Source: a bacterium
Lineage (GTDB): Bacteria; Margulisbacteria; Marinamargulisbacteria; JAAEMD01
Assembly (NCBI GenBank): GCA_024225875.1
Contig: JAAEMD010000127.1
Span: 1 to 7,179 of the forward strand
Direction: 5' to 3'
Length of the DNA stretch: 7,179 nt
The notes beneath the pieces were generated by a model that saw only the letters and a list, made by a program, of their open reading frames with translations, had not been told where the DNA came from and ran no database searches. This document shows positions 1-6,901 of the stretch, in pieces. The position numbers and the translations under genes were made by a program. Position 1 is the stretch's first letter. Each line of letters opens with the position of its first letter.

Positions 1-1
1 A

Positions 2-59
2 TTTCATAAGAATAAAATATTACATCTTATTTTAAAATTTGCCAAAGATTTTTATGAAA
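2..59. repeat. Imperfect inverted repeat upstream of the gcv promoter
   Basis: TTTCATAAGAAT at 2-13 pairs with ATTTTTATGAAA at 48-59, 12 bp with one G/T mismatch and a 34-base spacer. It ends 7 bases before the -35 element of the gcv promoter. It could be the relic of an upstream terminator or a two-site operator. The DNA is very AT-rich, so part of the match may be chance. No T-tract follows on the plus strand. Confidence 0.3.
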
Positions 60-66
60 AAATCAA

Positions 67-95
67 TTAACATGCTTAATAAAAAGCTATATAAT
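67..95 (+). promoter_or_regulatory. Sigma-A type promoter of the gcvH-gcvPA-gcvPB-ilvE operon
   Basis: TTAACA at 67-72 (5 of 6 to TTGACA) and a perfect TATAAT at 90-95 are separated by exactly 17 bp. Transcription would start near 102, giving a leader of about 38 nt. That is too short for a glycine riboswitch, and no riboswitch-like structured sequence is seen between the promoter and gcvH. The remainder of 1-140 contains no gene. Confidence 0.65.
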
Positions 96-140
96 TAGTG
101 GTTTAAATATTTTAATAAAAATATATTATGGAGGTTTTAC

Positions 141-521
141 ATGTATCCAGTGGAGTTAAGGTACACACAAGAACATGAGTGGGTGCTTGTTGAGGGTGAT
201 ATAGCTACTATAGGAATTACAGCACATGCTAATGAAGAGCTGGGAGAAATTGTGTTCGTAGAGCTTCCGGACACTGGCTATACATTTGAGCAAATGGAAG
301 AGTTCGGCTCTGTTGAGTCAGTAAAGACTGTTTCCAGCTTGTATTTGCCGGTTAGCGGAGAGGTTGTTGAAGTAAATAACGAGCTTGTTGACAATCCGGG
401 CCAGATCAATGAATCTCCTTATAATAATGGCTGGATCATTAAAGTTAAAATGGTAGACCAGAAAGAAGTTGATGATTTACTGACAAGTGAAGAATATCAA
501 CAGTATCTTGATAACTTATAA
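141..521 (+). CDS. gcvH: Glycine cleavage system H protein (lipoyl carrier)
   Basis: The 126-aa length is normal for GcvH. The protein shuttles the aminomethyl group left after glycine decarboxylation by the P-protein to the T-protein, and is reoxidised by lipoamide dehydrogenase in the cytoplasm. The N-terminal YTQEHEWV stretch (residues 8-15) is the family's usual opening. The lipoylation motif GSVESVKTVSSLY runs from residue 56, with the acceptor lysine at K62, followed by LPVSGEVVEVN; NESPYNNGWI near the C-terminus is also typical. The ATG at 141 has GGAGG at 130-134 with a 6-nt spacer, an excellent ribosome site, and is the first gene after the promoter. Its stop codon overlaps the gcvPA start (TAATG), so the two are translationally coupled. 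The sequence looks fully functional. The partner gcvT is not adjacent. Confidence 0.97.
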   Translation: MYPVELRYTQEHEWVLVEGDIATIGITAHANEELGEIVFVELPDTGYTFEQMEEFGSVESVKTVSSLYLPVSGEVVEVNNELVDNPGQINESPYNNGWIIKVKMVDQKEVDDLLTSEEYQQYLDNL

Positions 522-1864
522 TGTTGTACTCACCGTTAACAGAAGAACAAATACAGGATATTTTAAAAGAAACAGGTTATGATAATGTTACAGAACTTTT
601 TTCTGATTTCCCCTGTAATAAAGAAATTGATTTTTCATTACCTCCCCCACTTTCCGAACTTTCTTTAAAAAGAACTTTAAAAAGTATCGCACAAAAGAAT
701 AAGGGACAGAGCGATTATATTTCTTTTCTGGGAGGAGGCTCTTATGACCATTTTATTCCATCTGTGGTCAGGCATATTACTTCCAGATCAGAATTTTATA
801 CTGCGTATACTCCTTATCAGCCGGAAATAAGTCAGGGAACATTGAGAGCTATATTTGAATTTCAAAGTATGATTTGCGAGCTTACCGGTATGGATATTGC
901 CAATGCTTCTCTGTATGATGGCGCATCTGCTTTAGCTGAAGCCTGTGTAGTAGCAGTAAGTGATACAGGCAGAAAAAGGGTCCTGGTTCCCAATAATATA
1001 CCTTTTAGTTATATTGATGTTTTACATACCTGTCTTTTACCCAGGGATATAGAAGTAGAAATTTTTAAATCTGAAGTTTTTTATCATTTTGATATTAAAA
1101 TGTTTAATCAGCGTTTAAATGAAGAGGTTGCAGCCGTGATCTTACCCTGCCCTGATTTCTTTGGCAATATTATTAATTATTCTGAAGTACTGGCAGAAGC
1201 AAAGAAGAAAGGGGTCGCAACTATATTTTTGTATAATCCGATAGTGCTTTCTTTATTGAAGAGTCCTGGAGAACTTGGCGCTGACATAGCTGTAGCCGAG
1301 GGACAGCCGCTGGGTATATCTTCTTCTTTTGGTGGACCGGGGTTAGGTCTTATTTCTGCAAAACAAAAATATTTAAGGCTTATGCCTGGTCGAATTGCCG
1401 GTCAGACTAATGATAAAAAAGGGAATACAGGTTATGTACTGACTTTTCAAACCAGGGAGCAGCATATTAAAAGAGAGAAGTCATTATCTAACATTTGCTC
1501 TAACCAGGGGTTAATGGCTTTAGCAGCAACTGTTTATATGTCTGCTATGGGAAGTTCCGGCTTAAGAAGAGTAGCTGAAATGTGCTATAAGAAAACGGAG
1601 TATTTGAAAAGAGAGATAAAAAAAATCAAGGGATACAAAATCCTTAATCATCACCCTACATTTAATGAGTTTTTATTATTAGTGCCCTTAGCTTCTAAAG
1701 AAATGCTGGTGAGGCTAAAAAAGAAGAATATACTTGCCGGTATTGATATGTCATGCTTTAACAAAGGTATTAATAATATTATTTTAGTGACAGTCACTGA
1801 GAAAAAAACACAATGTGAACTGGACTATCTGGTAAAATCTTTACGAGAAGTAATAAGTGGTTGA
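521..1864 (+). CDS. gcvPA: Glycine dehydrogenase (decarboxylating) subunit 1, P-protein alpha half
   Basis: This 447-aa protein has the standard length of the N-terminal half of split P-protein. With GcvPB it makes the PLP enzyme that decarboxylates glycine and loads the aminomethyl group onto lipoyl-GcvH. Visible family blocks are FLGGGSYDHFIP (69-80), SEFYTAYTPYQPEISQGT (90-107), MDIANASLYDGASALAEA (124-141), SSSFGGPGLGL (268-278) and TREQHIKREKSLSNICSNQ (311-329). This subunit lacks the PLP lysine, as expected, since that residue sits in GcvPB. The start ATG shares one base with the gcvH stop, and there is no strong separate ribosome site, so translation probably depends on coupling to gcvH. 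No frameshift or missing block is seen. Confidence 0.97.
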   Translation: MLYSPLTEEQIQDILKETGYDNVTELFSDFPCNKEIDFSLPPPLSELSLKRTLKSIAQKNKGQSDYISFLGGGSYDHFIPSVVRHITSRSEFYTAYTPYQPEISQGTLRAIFEFQSMICELTGMDIANASLYDGASALAEACVVAVSDTGRKRVLVPNNIPFSYIDVLHTCLLPRDIEVEIFKSEVFYHFDIKMFNQRLNEEVAAVILPCPDFFGNIINYSEVLAEAKKKGVATIFLYNPIVLSLLKSPGELGADIAVAEGQPLGISSSFGGPGLGLISAKQKYLRLMPGRIAGQTNDKKGNTGYVLTFQTREQHIKREKSLSNICSNQGLMALAATVYMSAMGSSGLRRVAEMCYKKTEYLKREIKKIKGYKILNHHPTFNEFLLLVPLASKEMLVRLKKKNILAGIDMSCFNKGINNIILVTVTEKKTQCELDYLVKSLREVISG

Positions 1865-1875
1865 AAGGCTGTTTT

Positions 1876-3342
1876 ATGAAAAAATTAATTGAAGATAGCA
1901 GGAAACTTATTTTTGACTATTCTAAACGAGGTAAAAGAGCTTATAGCCTGCCGCCCGATTATCTTCCGCAGATTACACTTGATGATATTGAAGCCACAGG
2001 TTTATTAAGAACCACCAGACCTGGGCTGCCTGAGGTATCGGAGGTTGAACTTGTCAGGCATTATACCAGGCTGTCAAAAATGAACTATGGTGTTGATGAT
2101 GGGTTTTATCCTTTAGGCTCATGTACTATGAAATATAATCCTAAAGTTAATGAAGATATTGCCTCTATGGATGGTTTTCTGGAATTGCATCCATATCAGG
2201 ATGAAGAGGATATTCAGGGTATTTTACAGATTTTATACGAACTGGAAAGATACTTGTCTAATATATTTGGGTTTTCAGAGTTTTCTTTGCAACCCTGCGC
2301 TGGCGCACAGGGTGAATATGTCGGTTTAGTGATAATGAAAGAATATCATAAGAGTAAAAATAATGTGCATAAAAATATAGTTCTTGTTGCTGACTCAGCG
2401 CATGGTACAAACCCTGCATCAGTAACAGGTGTTGGCTGGAAGATAAAAACTGTCAAATCATTAAACGGGTTAGTTGATATGGAAGATTTAAAAAGTAAAA
2501 TATCTGATGATGTTGCTGGCCTTATGTTAACAAACCCCAATACACTGGGCGTTTTTGAAAGAGATATTATAAAAATAACGGATTTAGTTCATAGTGTAGA
2601 TGGGTTAGTGTACTGGGATGGTGCAAATGCAAATGCGGTAATGGGTTACTTAAAACCTGTTGATGCTGGTTTTGATATTGCACATATAAATCTACACAAG
2701 ACATTTTCAACCCCGCATGGAGGTGGTGGGCCTGGAGCAGGGCCTGTTGGTGTTATATCAAAGTTAACCGGATTTCTGCCTGTACCACGGACTATTTTTG
2801 AAAATGGCAGGTATAGCATAGTAAATAATGTGCCGACTTCCATAGGAAAGGTGCATGCTTTTTATGGTAATGTGAATGTGATGATTAGAGCGTATAGTTA
2901 TATCAGGTTTATGGGTTCTCGCGGTCTTAAAGCGGCTACGGAAAATGCTGTAGTACTTGCTAACTATATGAAACACAGACTATCTGAATATTATGAAATA
3001 GCTACTGAAGGTATCTGTAAACATGAATTTGTGATTTCTTTAAAAAGAGAAAAAAAAGAGTATGGAGTAAGAGCCTTAGATGTTGCAAAAAGGTTAATTG
3101 ACTATGGGTATCATCCTCCAACAATTTACTTTCCGTTAATTGTTACAGAGGCAATTATGATAGAGCCTACAGAAACAGAAACTATTGAGTCTGTTGATGC
3201 TTTTATTGATGCAATGATAAAAATTAAAGAAGAAATGAGGAATAATCCACAATTAATTATTAATGCACCGCAAAATACAATAGTTGGGAGACTGGATGAA
3301 GTAAAGGCAGTAAAAGAACCTGAATTACGGTACAGGGCTTAA
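1876..3342 (+). CDS. gcvPB: Glycine dehydrogenase (decarboxylating) subunit 2, P-protein beta half with the PLP lysine
   Basis: This is the catalytic half of the split P-protein, 488 aa from the chosen start and of normal family length. It carries YPLGSCTMKYNPK (78-90), PCAGAQGEY (140-148), DSAHGTNPAS (173-182), TNPNTLGVFE (219-228), DGANANA (248-254) and the PLP site HINLHKTFSTPHGGGGPG (270-287), with K275 as the expected Schiff-base lysine and the glycine-rich loop after it. The reading frame is open from a TTG at 1861, five codons earlier. The ATG at 1876 is preferred because GAAAGG at 1863-1868 lies 7 nt before it and MKKLIEDSRKLIFDYSK matches the usual family opening. With that start, 11 nt separate it from the gcvPA stop. 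It acts in the cytoplasm as a GcvPA/GcvPB heterotetramer (family knowledge). Confidence 0.96.
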   Translation: MKKLIEDSRKLIFDYSKRGKRAYSLPPDYLPQITLDDIEATGLLRTTRPGLPEVSEVELVRHYTRLSKMNYGVDDGFYPLGSCTMKYNPKVNEDIASMDGFLELHPYQDEEDIQGILQILYELERYLSNIFGFSEFSLQPCAGAQGEYVGLVIMKEYHKSKNNVHKNIVLVADSAHGTNPASVTGVGWKIKTVKSLNGLVDMEDLKSKISDDVAGLMLTNPNTLGVFERDIIKITDLVHSVDGLVYWDGANANAVMGYLKPVDAGFDIAHINLHKTFSTPHGGGGPGAGPVGVISKLTGFLPVPRTIFENGRYSIVNNVPTSIGKVHAFYGNVNVMIRAYSYIRFMGSRGLKAATENAVVLANYMKHRLSEYYEIATEGICKHEFVISLKREKKEYGVRALDVAKRLIDYGYHPPTIYFPLIVTEAIMIEPTETETIESVDAFIDAMIKIKEEMRNNPQLIINAPQNTIVGRLDEVKAVKEPELRYRA

Positions 3343-3364
3343 CAATTATCAGGAGGTATATAAT

Positions 3365-4294
3365 ATGAAAGCTACAAAATATATATGGAAAAATGGAGAA
3401 TTTGTACCATGGGAAGAGGCAACTACTCATGTTCTAACGCATGCTCTGCATTACGGAACATCAGTATTTGAAGGTGTTCGGGCGTATGAGACAAAGAAGG
3501 GGTCTGCTATTTTCAGGGCGCAGGAGCATTATGAACGAATGGTTGACTCTGCAAAGATTTATCAAATGAACATTCCGTATACAGCAGATGAAATGATAGC
3601 TGCTACAAAAGAGTTAATAATTAAAAATGGTTTGAGAGCCTGTTATATTCGTCCAATTTATTATTATGGTTACGGAGAAATGGGACTGAACCCTGGTTTA
3701 AACCCTGTTGATGCTATGATAGCTGCCTGGGAATGGGGTACTTATCTGGGTGAAGAAGGTCTGGCTCAAGGTGTTAAATGTAAGATGAGTTCCTGGATAA
3801 GAATTGACAGTAGATGTATGCCACCACTGGCTAAGTGTGCTTCGAACTATATCAACTCTGTACTGGCAAAGAAAGAGGCACTGGACTGTGGTTTTGATGA
3901 GGGTATATTACTTAATTCTAATGGATTAGTTGCAGAGGGCCCTGGTGAAAATATATTTGTAATTAAAAAAGGTAATATTTATACCCCCCCCACTTCTGAC
4001 GGAGTACTGGAAGGAATAACCTGTCAAACTGCCTGTAAAATAGCAGAATACCTTGGTTATTCAGTGCAGCATAAGAGTTTAACCAGAGACGAGCTTTTCC
4101 TTGCGGATGAATTGTTTTTTACAGGTACAGCTGCAGAGATAACTCCCATAAGAGAAGTTGATGGCCGGATTATCGGAACTGGTAAAAGAGGCGAAATTAC
4201 CAAAAAGATCCAGGATAAGTTTTTTGAAATAGTGAGAGGCGAATGTAAAGACCATTCTTACTGGCTGGACTATGTGAATAAAACATCTGATTAG
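3365..4294 (+). CDS. ilvE: Branched-chain amino acid aminotransferase (class IV PLP aminotransferase)
   Basis: The 309-aa product is of standard IlvE length. The enzyme interconverts leucine, isoleucine and valine with their 2-oxo acids using 2-oxoglutarate/glutamate. Family marks are HALHYGTSVFEGVRAYET (26-43), IRPIYYYGYGEMGLNP (95-110) and the catalytic lysine K157 in PPLAKCASNYINS. Next come GFDEGILLNSNGLVAEGPGE (176-195) with NIF, and TGTAAEITPIREVDG near the C-terminus, which positions the phosphate and the substrate. The YGYGEMGLNP block favours IlvE over D-amino acid transaminase or aminodeoxychorismate lyase. AGGAGGT at 3351-3357 is a near-perfect ribosome site 7 nt before the ATG, 22 nt after gcvPB, so the gene is probably the last of the gcv operon. 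An uninterrupted run of eight C at 3984-3991 encodes part of T207-P208-P209. Substrate preference cannot be read from the sequence alone. Confidence 0.93.
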   Translation: MKATKYIWKNGEFVPWEEATTHVLTHALHYGTSVFEGVRAYETKKGSAIFRAQEHYERMVDSAKIYQMNIPYTADEMIAATKELIIKNGLRACYIRPIYYYGYGEMGLNPGLNPVDAMIAAWEWGTYLGEEGLAQGVKCKMSSWIRIDSRCMPPLAKCASNYINSVLAKKEALDCGFDEGILLNSNGLVAEGPGENIFVIKKGNIYTPPTSDGVLEGITCQTACKIAEYLGYSVQHKSLTRDELFLADELFFTGTAAEITPIREVDGRIIGTGKRGEITKKIQDKFFEIVRGECKDHSYWLDYVNKTSD

Positions 4295-4300
4295 TTTATT

Positions 4301-4336
4301 GTTACTGGATTTCTCAGTTACTGCAATTTTGTTATT
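4301..4336 (+). terminator. Weak candidate terminator after ilvE
   Basis: GTTACTG (4301-4307) can pair with CAGTTAC (4315-4321), a 7-bp stem with one T-T mismatch and a 7-base loop, starting 6 nt after the ilvE stop. The following tail is only loosely T-rich (TTTT at 4327-4330 and more T after it). It is in the right place for the operon's end, but the stem is weak. Confidence 0.3.
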
Positions 4337-4358
4337 CAATGATTAGAGTTTAATCTGT

Positions 4359-4557
4359 TTAACATGTTTTGCAGTGATATAACCGCATATTTTGTGGCAT
4401 AATCTGACCTGGCCGTTTAGGATGATTCTGGCTTACCAAAAACATTCTGGGTGCGCTTATAGCTTGTTTTTCGTCGTCCTTTGCGTACCCGCTGACATTC
4501 GTCAAAGAGTTCTTTGGTAATAAGTCCTGGGTGATTGTTTATGGTTTGTCGGGCTTT
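4359..4557 (-). pseudogene. Remnant of a large serine recombinase (C-terminal region), decayed
   Basis: The minus strand from 4557 to the stop at 4417-4419 is open for 46 codons. It contains HPGLITKELFDECQRVRKGR followed by RKTSYKRTQNVFGKPE. This is the pattern seen in large serine recombinases (site-specific integrases and transposases) between the recombinase domain and the zinc ribbon, where [NG]-H-x-x-[IL]-I-[ST]-[KE]-E-L-F-[DE] is characteristic. A stop (TAA at 4558-4560) interrupts the frame upstream, and there is no start or catalytic N-terminal domain. After the first stop, a shifted frame gives RLYHCKTC (4362-4385), which could be a zinc-ribbon remnant. The piece therefore looks frameshifted and truncated at both ends, the scar of a lost mobile element. 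Assignment rests on pattern recognition of a short segment. Confidence 0.4.
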
Positions 4558-4619
4558 TTATTTTGGACTGCCTATAACCCCTTTCCAGTCTTTAGACTTC
4601 GGCAACTTTTTTTTATTAT

Positions 4620-4647
4620 TAATCATTACCTTATATTATAATGATTA
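4620..4647 (+). promoter_or_regulatory. Promoter -10 with overlapping dyad upstream of the cupin gene
   Basis: A perfect TATAAT lies at 4637-4642, about 50 nt before the cupin start; no good -35 hexamer is seen 17 bp upstream (TATTAT at 4614-4619). TAATCATT (4620-4627) and AATGATTA (4640-4647) form a perfect 8-bp dyad with a 12-base spacer covering the -10, as an operator would. The region is AT-rich, so both calls are tentative. Confidence 0.4.
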
Positions 4648-4690
4648 TATGAGTCTTGATGCAATTTATTAATGCCAGGGAGAAATTTAA

Positions 4691-5041
4691 ATGAGTAAAT
4701 TATTATATGATGATAGACCATGGGGCAGCTGGGAAATATTATTTGAGGCCTCTTACTGTAAAGTAAAAAAGATTATTGTAAAATCAGGGCACCGTTTAAG
4801 TTATCAGAAACACTCAAGGAGGGAGGAACTCTGGACTATAGTAAAAGGCACCGGAACTATAACTCTTGATGGTGAAATCAAAAATTATCATGAAGGTGAT
4901 GTTATTCATATACCGAAGGATACAGCTCACAGGATGGAAAATAAAGCAGATTCCGATATGGTTTTTATTGAAATACAAAGAGGCTCCTGTTTTGGTGAGG
5001 ATGATATAGTTCGTCTGGAAGATGACTATGGCAGAGCCTGA
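4691..5041 (+). CDS. Stand-alone cupin of the mannose-6-phosphate isomerase type II / ManC C-terminal family
   Basis: The 116-aa product is a single cupin domain matching the C-terminal isomerase part of bifunctional mannose-1-phosphate guanylyltransferase/mannose-6-phosphate isomerase. Typical marks are RPWGSWEIL (9-17), SYQKHSRREELWTIVKGTGT (37-56), YHEGDVIHIPKDTAHRMEN (66-84) and the closing EIQRGSCFGEDDIVRLEDDY (94-113), then GR. By comparison with the family, the metal ligands would be Q39, H41, E46 and H80. The nucleotidyltransferase half is absent and no sugar-nucleotide gene lies nearby. It may interconvert fructose-6-phosphate and mannose-6-phosphate, but small cupins of this type also act on other sugars, so the substrate is open. 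AGGGAG at 4677-4682, 8 nt before the ATG, supports the start. It is probably monocistronic, converging on the next gene. Confidence 0.85.
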   Translation: MSKLLYDDRPWGSWEILFEASYCKVKKIIVKSGHRLSYQKHSRREELWTIVKGTGTITLDGEIKNYHEGDVIHIPKDTAHRMENKADSDMVFIEIQRGSCFGEDDIVRLEDDYGRA

Positions 5042-5100
5042 CTATCAGTAATTAATGGAAAATATTATATTTGTTTTTCAGGATCTTATTTTAAATACAC

Positions 5101-6822
5101 CTACTTTATACTTTTAGTAAAAAACCTGTTTTTTATATCCTTTATCCTTAACTGGACTGTAAAGGGTACCATTACAGGATGAGATTTTGCTAAGTCGAGT
5201 ACCCAGTCCACAATTTTTTCACACTCCCTGTTTTTTTCCAGGGTAAGATAAAAAATAGACATAACAATTAAATGGTCCCATATATTATCTATGGTGCAGT
5301 ATTTTAAATATTTTTTTGCAACCTCTATAAACCGTTCATAATCTTTATTATCAAAATAAATAAGGCCAAGCTCATTATATGCATCAGGATAGCTATCACA
5401 AATATCCAGTATTTTTATAAAACAGCGCTCTGCTTTATCCAGGTTACCAAGTTTTATATATATTTTACCCATTAACATATAACTGGGTATAGCTACCGGC
5501 CTGTAACACTCTAATGATTTCCTGGCATAATCCAGGGCCAGAGCATACATTTTTTCTTCATAAAATAGATTTGTTAAGTTAACTAAAAGAAAATAGCTTT
5601 TTCGATCATACTCCGATAAGTCAGGTAAAAAACTCTCTAAATCCTTATCTTTTCTCAGGTAATCTTTTTTATTCTGTCTTATTTCATGAATCTTATTTGA
5701 GATTCTATTATGATCTTTATTGATAAAAAGTTTTCTAAACAGGTTTTTCATTTTGTTGACATGTTCCCCTTTATAAAAAATGCAAACCTGATTTTCTCCT
5801 GGTTTATTGGAAGTTAAAAAACTGCTTATATCAGCCTTTCTGGCAATATAGTGAAGATACGGGAAAAATACGGGATAGCAGATTACAGATTTGAATTTAA
5901 CAAGAGGGGTATACATTTTACTGTTGTTATTACTTAATAATGGCCTGGTTATTCCCAGATCATGTATCAGAATTATAGACTCTTTTAAAAGTTTGCCTAT
6001 AATTAGTGATAAGGTCTTTCCGGCCTGATAACTATAGTTAATTCTACATCTGCCATTTATATTTAATGTAGCTGTAAAATCCAGAAGCTCTTCTTTTTCA
6101 CCGTCTTCAAAATTTTTTACATCATCAACCGGAACCCTTACCTCTTCTTCCCTGAGTTCCCTGGAAATTCGGTAGATATTATTCATCAGGTGGTTACTAC
6201 CAGACTCTAACAGTTTTTTTACTTCCTGTAGATCAAATATTTTTGGAGGAAAATGTGACATATCTAATATTTTACTGTTCTTTAAAAAGAACTCATCATA
6301 CCTTATTTCGTAAAGTTTTCCATTCTCAATTTCAATTAACCTGGTCTTAAAAGAATCAAGTAGATAAGATAAAATAACTATCCCTGGTTCTTTACCGGTA
6401 TTAAATTCAGGGTTTGCTGCATCCATTAAACTGAAAAATATATTCTTTTGATGATCTTTATGAGTGTTGAATTTCTGGATCTGGGAAATAACAGGTAAAG
6501 ATTGATCGGATATATGGCAGGCTGTTTGTTTATAAAGCTCAGGATGATCCTTCTTCAGGATATCTAAAATATGTTTTGACAGCATAGCTAATCCAGCTCC
6601 AAACTCATATATCCTCTTATTTTTAGAGGCTCCCTGGAACTGATCAATATTATAAATAATATCTACTATTCTGGATGCCAGAACATGACCGGTACTGTAA
6701 GAAAAAGGGATGTCTGCCAGAAAAAAATTTGCAATCCCCCTGTTCCAGGACATATTTGACAGCTTAGCCTTATATGTTTGAAAACAGGAGACATTACTTT
6801 GTAGAATGATTTTATTGTTCAT
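5101..6822 (-). CDS. Putative MidA-like SAM-dependent methyltransferase fused to C-terminal TPR repeats
   Basis: The 573-aa protein has no signal peptide or clear membrane segment. The N-terminal ~330 residues follow the order of motifs in MidA/NDUFAF7-type (DUF185) methyltransferases. IYEFGAGLAMLSKHIL (71-86) matches the SAM loop ELGPGRGTL, HISDQSLPVISQIQKF (103-118) the ribose-binding stretch, VILSYLLDSF (149-158) the NE-x-x-DALP motif, and ILIHDLG (284-290) the IDYG strand. Several key positions differ: the third loop glycine is A79, and the family's N-E pair is S152-Y153. Residues about 410-547 hold roughly four TPR units, clearest at 446-478 and 480-512. The ATG at 6822 is the earliest possible start, since TAA TAA TAG lies two codons upstream in frame. 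It has no Shine-Dalgarno site. A role in methylating a protein partner held by the TPRs is inference; the methyltransferase call is moderate and the TPR call firm. It stands alone. Confidence 0.6.
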   Translation of the reverse strand: MNNKIILQSNVSCFQTYKAKLSNMSWNRGIANFFLADIPFSYSTGHVLASRIVDIIYNIDQFQGASKNKRIYEFGAGLAMLSKHILDILKKDHPELYKQTACHISDQSLPVISQIQKFNTHKDHQKNIFFSLMDAANPEFNTGKEPGIVILSYLLDSFKTRLIEIENGKLYEIRYDEFFLKNSKILDMSHFPPKIFDLQEVKKLLESGSNHLMNNIYRISRELREEEVRVPVDDVKNFEDGEKEELLDFTATLNINGRCRINYSYQAGKTLSLIIGKLLKESIILIHDLGITRPLLSNNNSKMYTPLVKFKSVICYPVFFPYLHYIARKADISSFLTSNKPGENQVCIFYKGEHVNKMKNLFRKLFINKDHNRISNKIHEIRQNKKDYLRKDKDLESFLPDLSEYDRKSYFLLVNLTNLFYEEKMYALALDYARKSLECYRPVAIPSYMLMGKIYIKLGNLDKAERCFIKILDICDSYPDAYNELGLIYFDNKDYERFIEVAKKYLKYCTIDNIWDHLIVMSIFYLTLEKNRECEKIVDWVLDLAKSHPVMVPFTVQLRIKDIKNRFFTKSIK

Positions 6823-6830
6823 AGTAAACT

Positions 6831-6839
6831 ATTATTACA
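6831..6839 (-). promoter_or_regulatory. Extended -10-like site directly before the methyltransferase/TPR gene
   Basis: Read on the minus strand, TGTAATAAT is a TGn-extended -10 (AATAAT, 5 of 6) ending 8 nt before the ATG at 6822. With no ribosome site present, transcription from here would give a leaderless or nearly leaderless mRNA. No convincing -35 is seen. Confidence 0.25.
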
Positions 6840-6872
6840 GTAAATAACTGAAATTTAAACTTATTTCTGGCT

Positions 6873-6901
6873 GTTATAGCTGGTACAAATTGAACTGTCC
6901 G
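6873..6901 (-). promoter_or_regulatory. Outward promoter-like sequence in the inverted-repeat element, facing the methyltransferase/TPR gene
   Basis: On the minus strand CGGACA (6896-6901) and TATAAC (6873-6878) are separated by 17 bp, within and just beyond the terminal repeat. Transcription would begin near 6866 and reach the ATG at 6822 after a leader of about 44 nt. The -35 is only 4 of 6 to consensus. Confidence 0.35.

Noticed and set aside
96..140. Glycine riboswitch in the gcvH leader
   Set aside because: The leader from the assigned promoter is only about 38 nt, very AT-rich, and lacks the conserved glycine aptamer sequences.
1861..1875. TTG start for gcvPB five codons upstream
   Set aside because: The ATG at 1876 has a well-placed GAAAGG and the expected family N-terminus; the TTG codon lies inside the end of gcvPA without a suitably spaced ribosome site.
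2346..2976. Three short minus-strand reading frames inside gcvPB (2346-2540, 2646-2843, 2764-2976)
   Set aside because: They are antisense to conserved P-protein blocks, show no family features and have no supporting ribosome sites.
4079..4339. 86-aa minus-strand reading frame over the end of ilvE
   Set aside because: Mostly antisense to conserved IlvE sequence; no recognisable domain and no sign of an independent gene.
5042..5100. Bidirectional terminator between the convergent cupin and methyltransferase/TPR genes
   Set aside because: No stem with a usable loop and T-tract was found; AAATATTATATTT is a self-complementary AT stretch without loop or G-C pairs.
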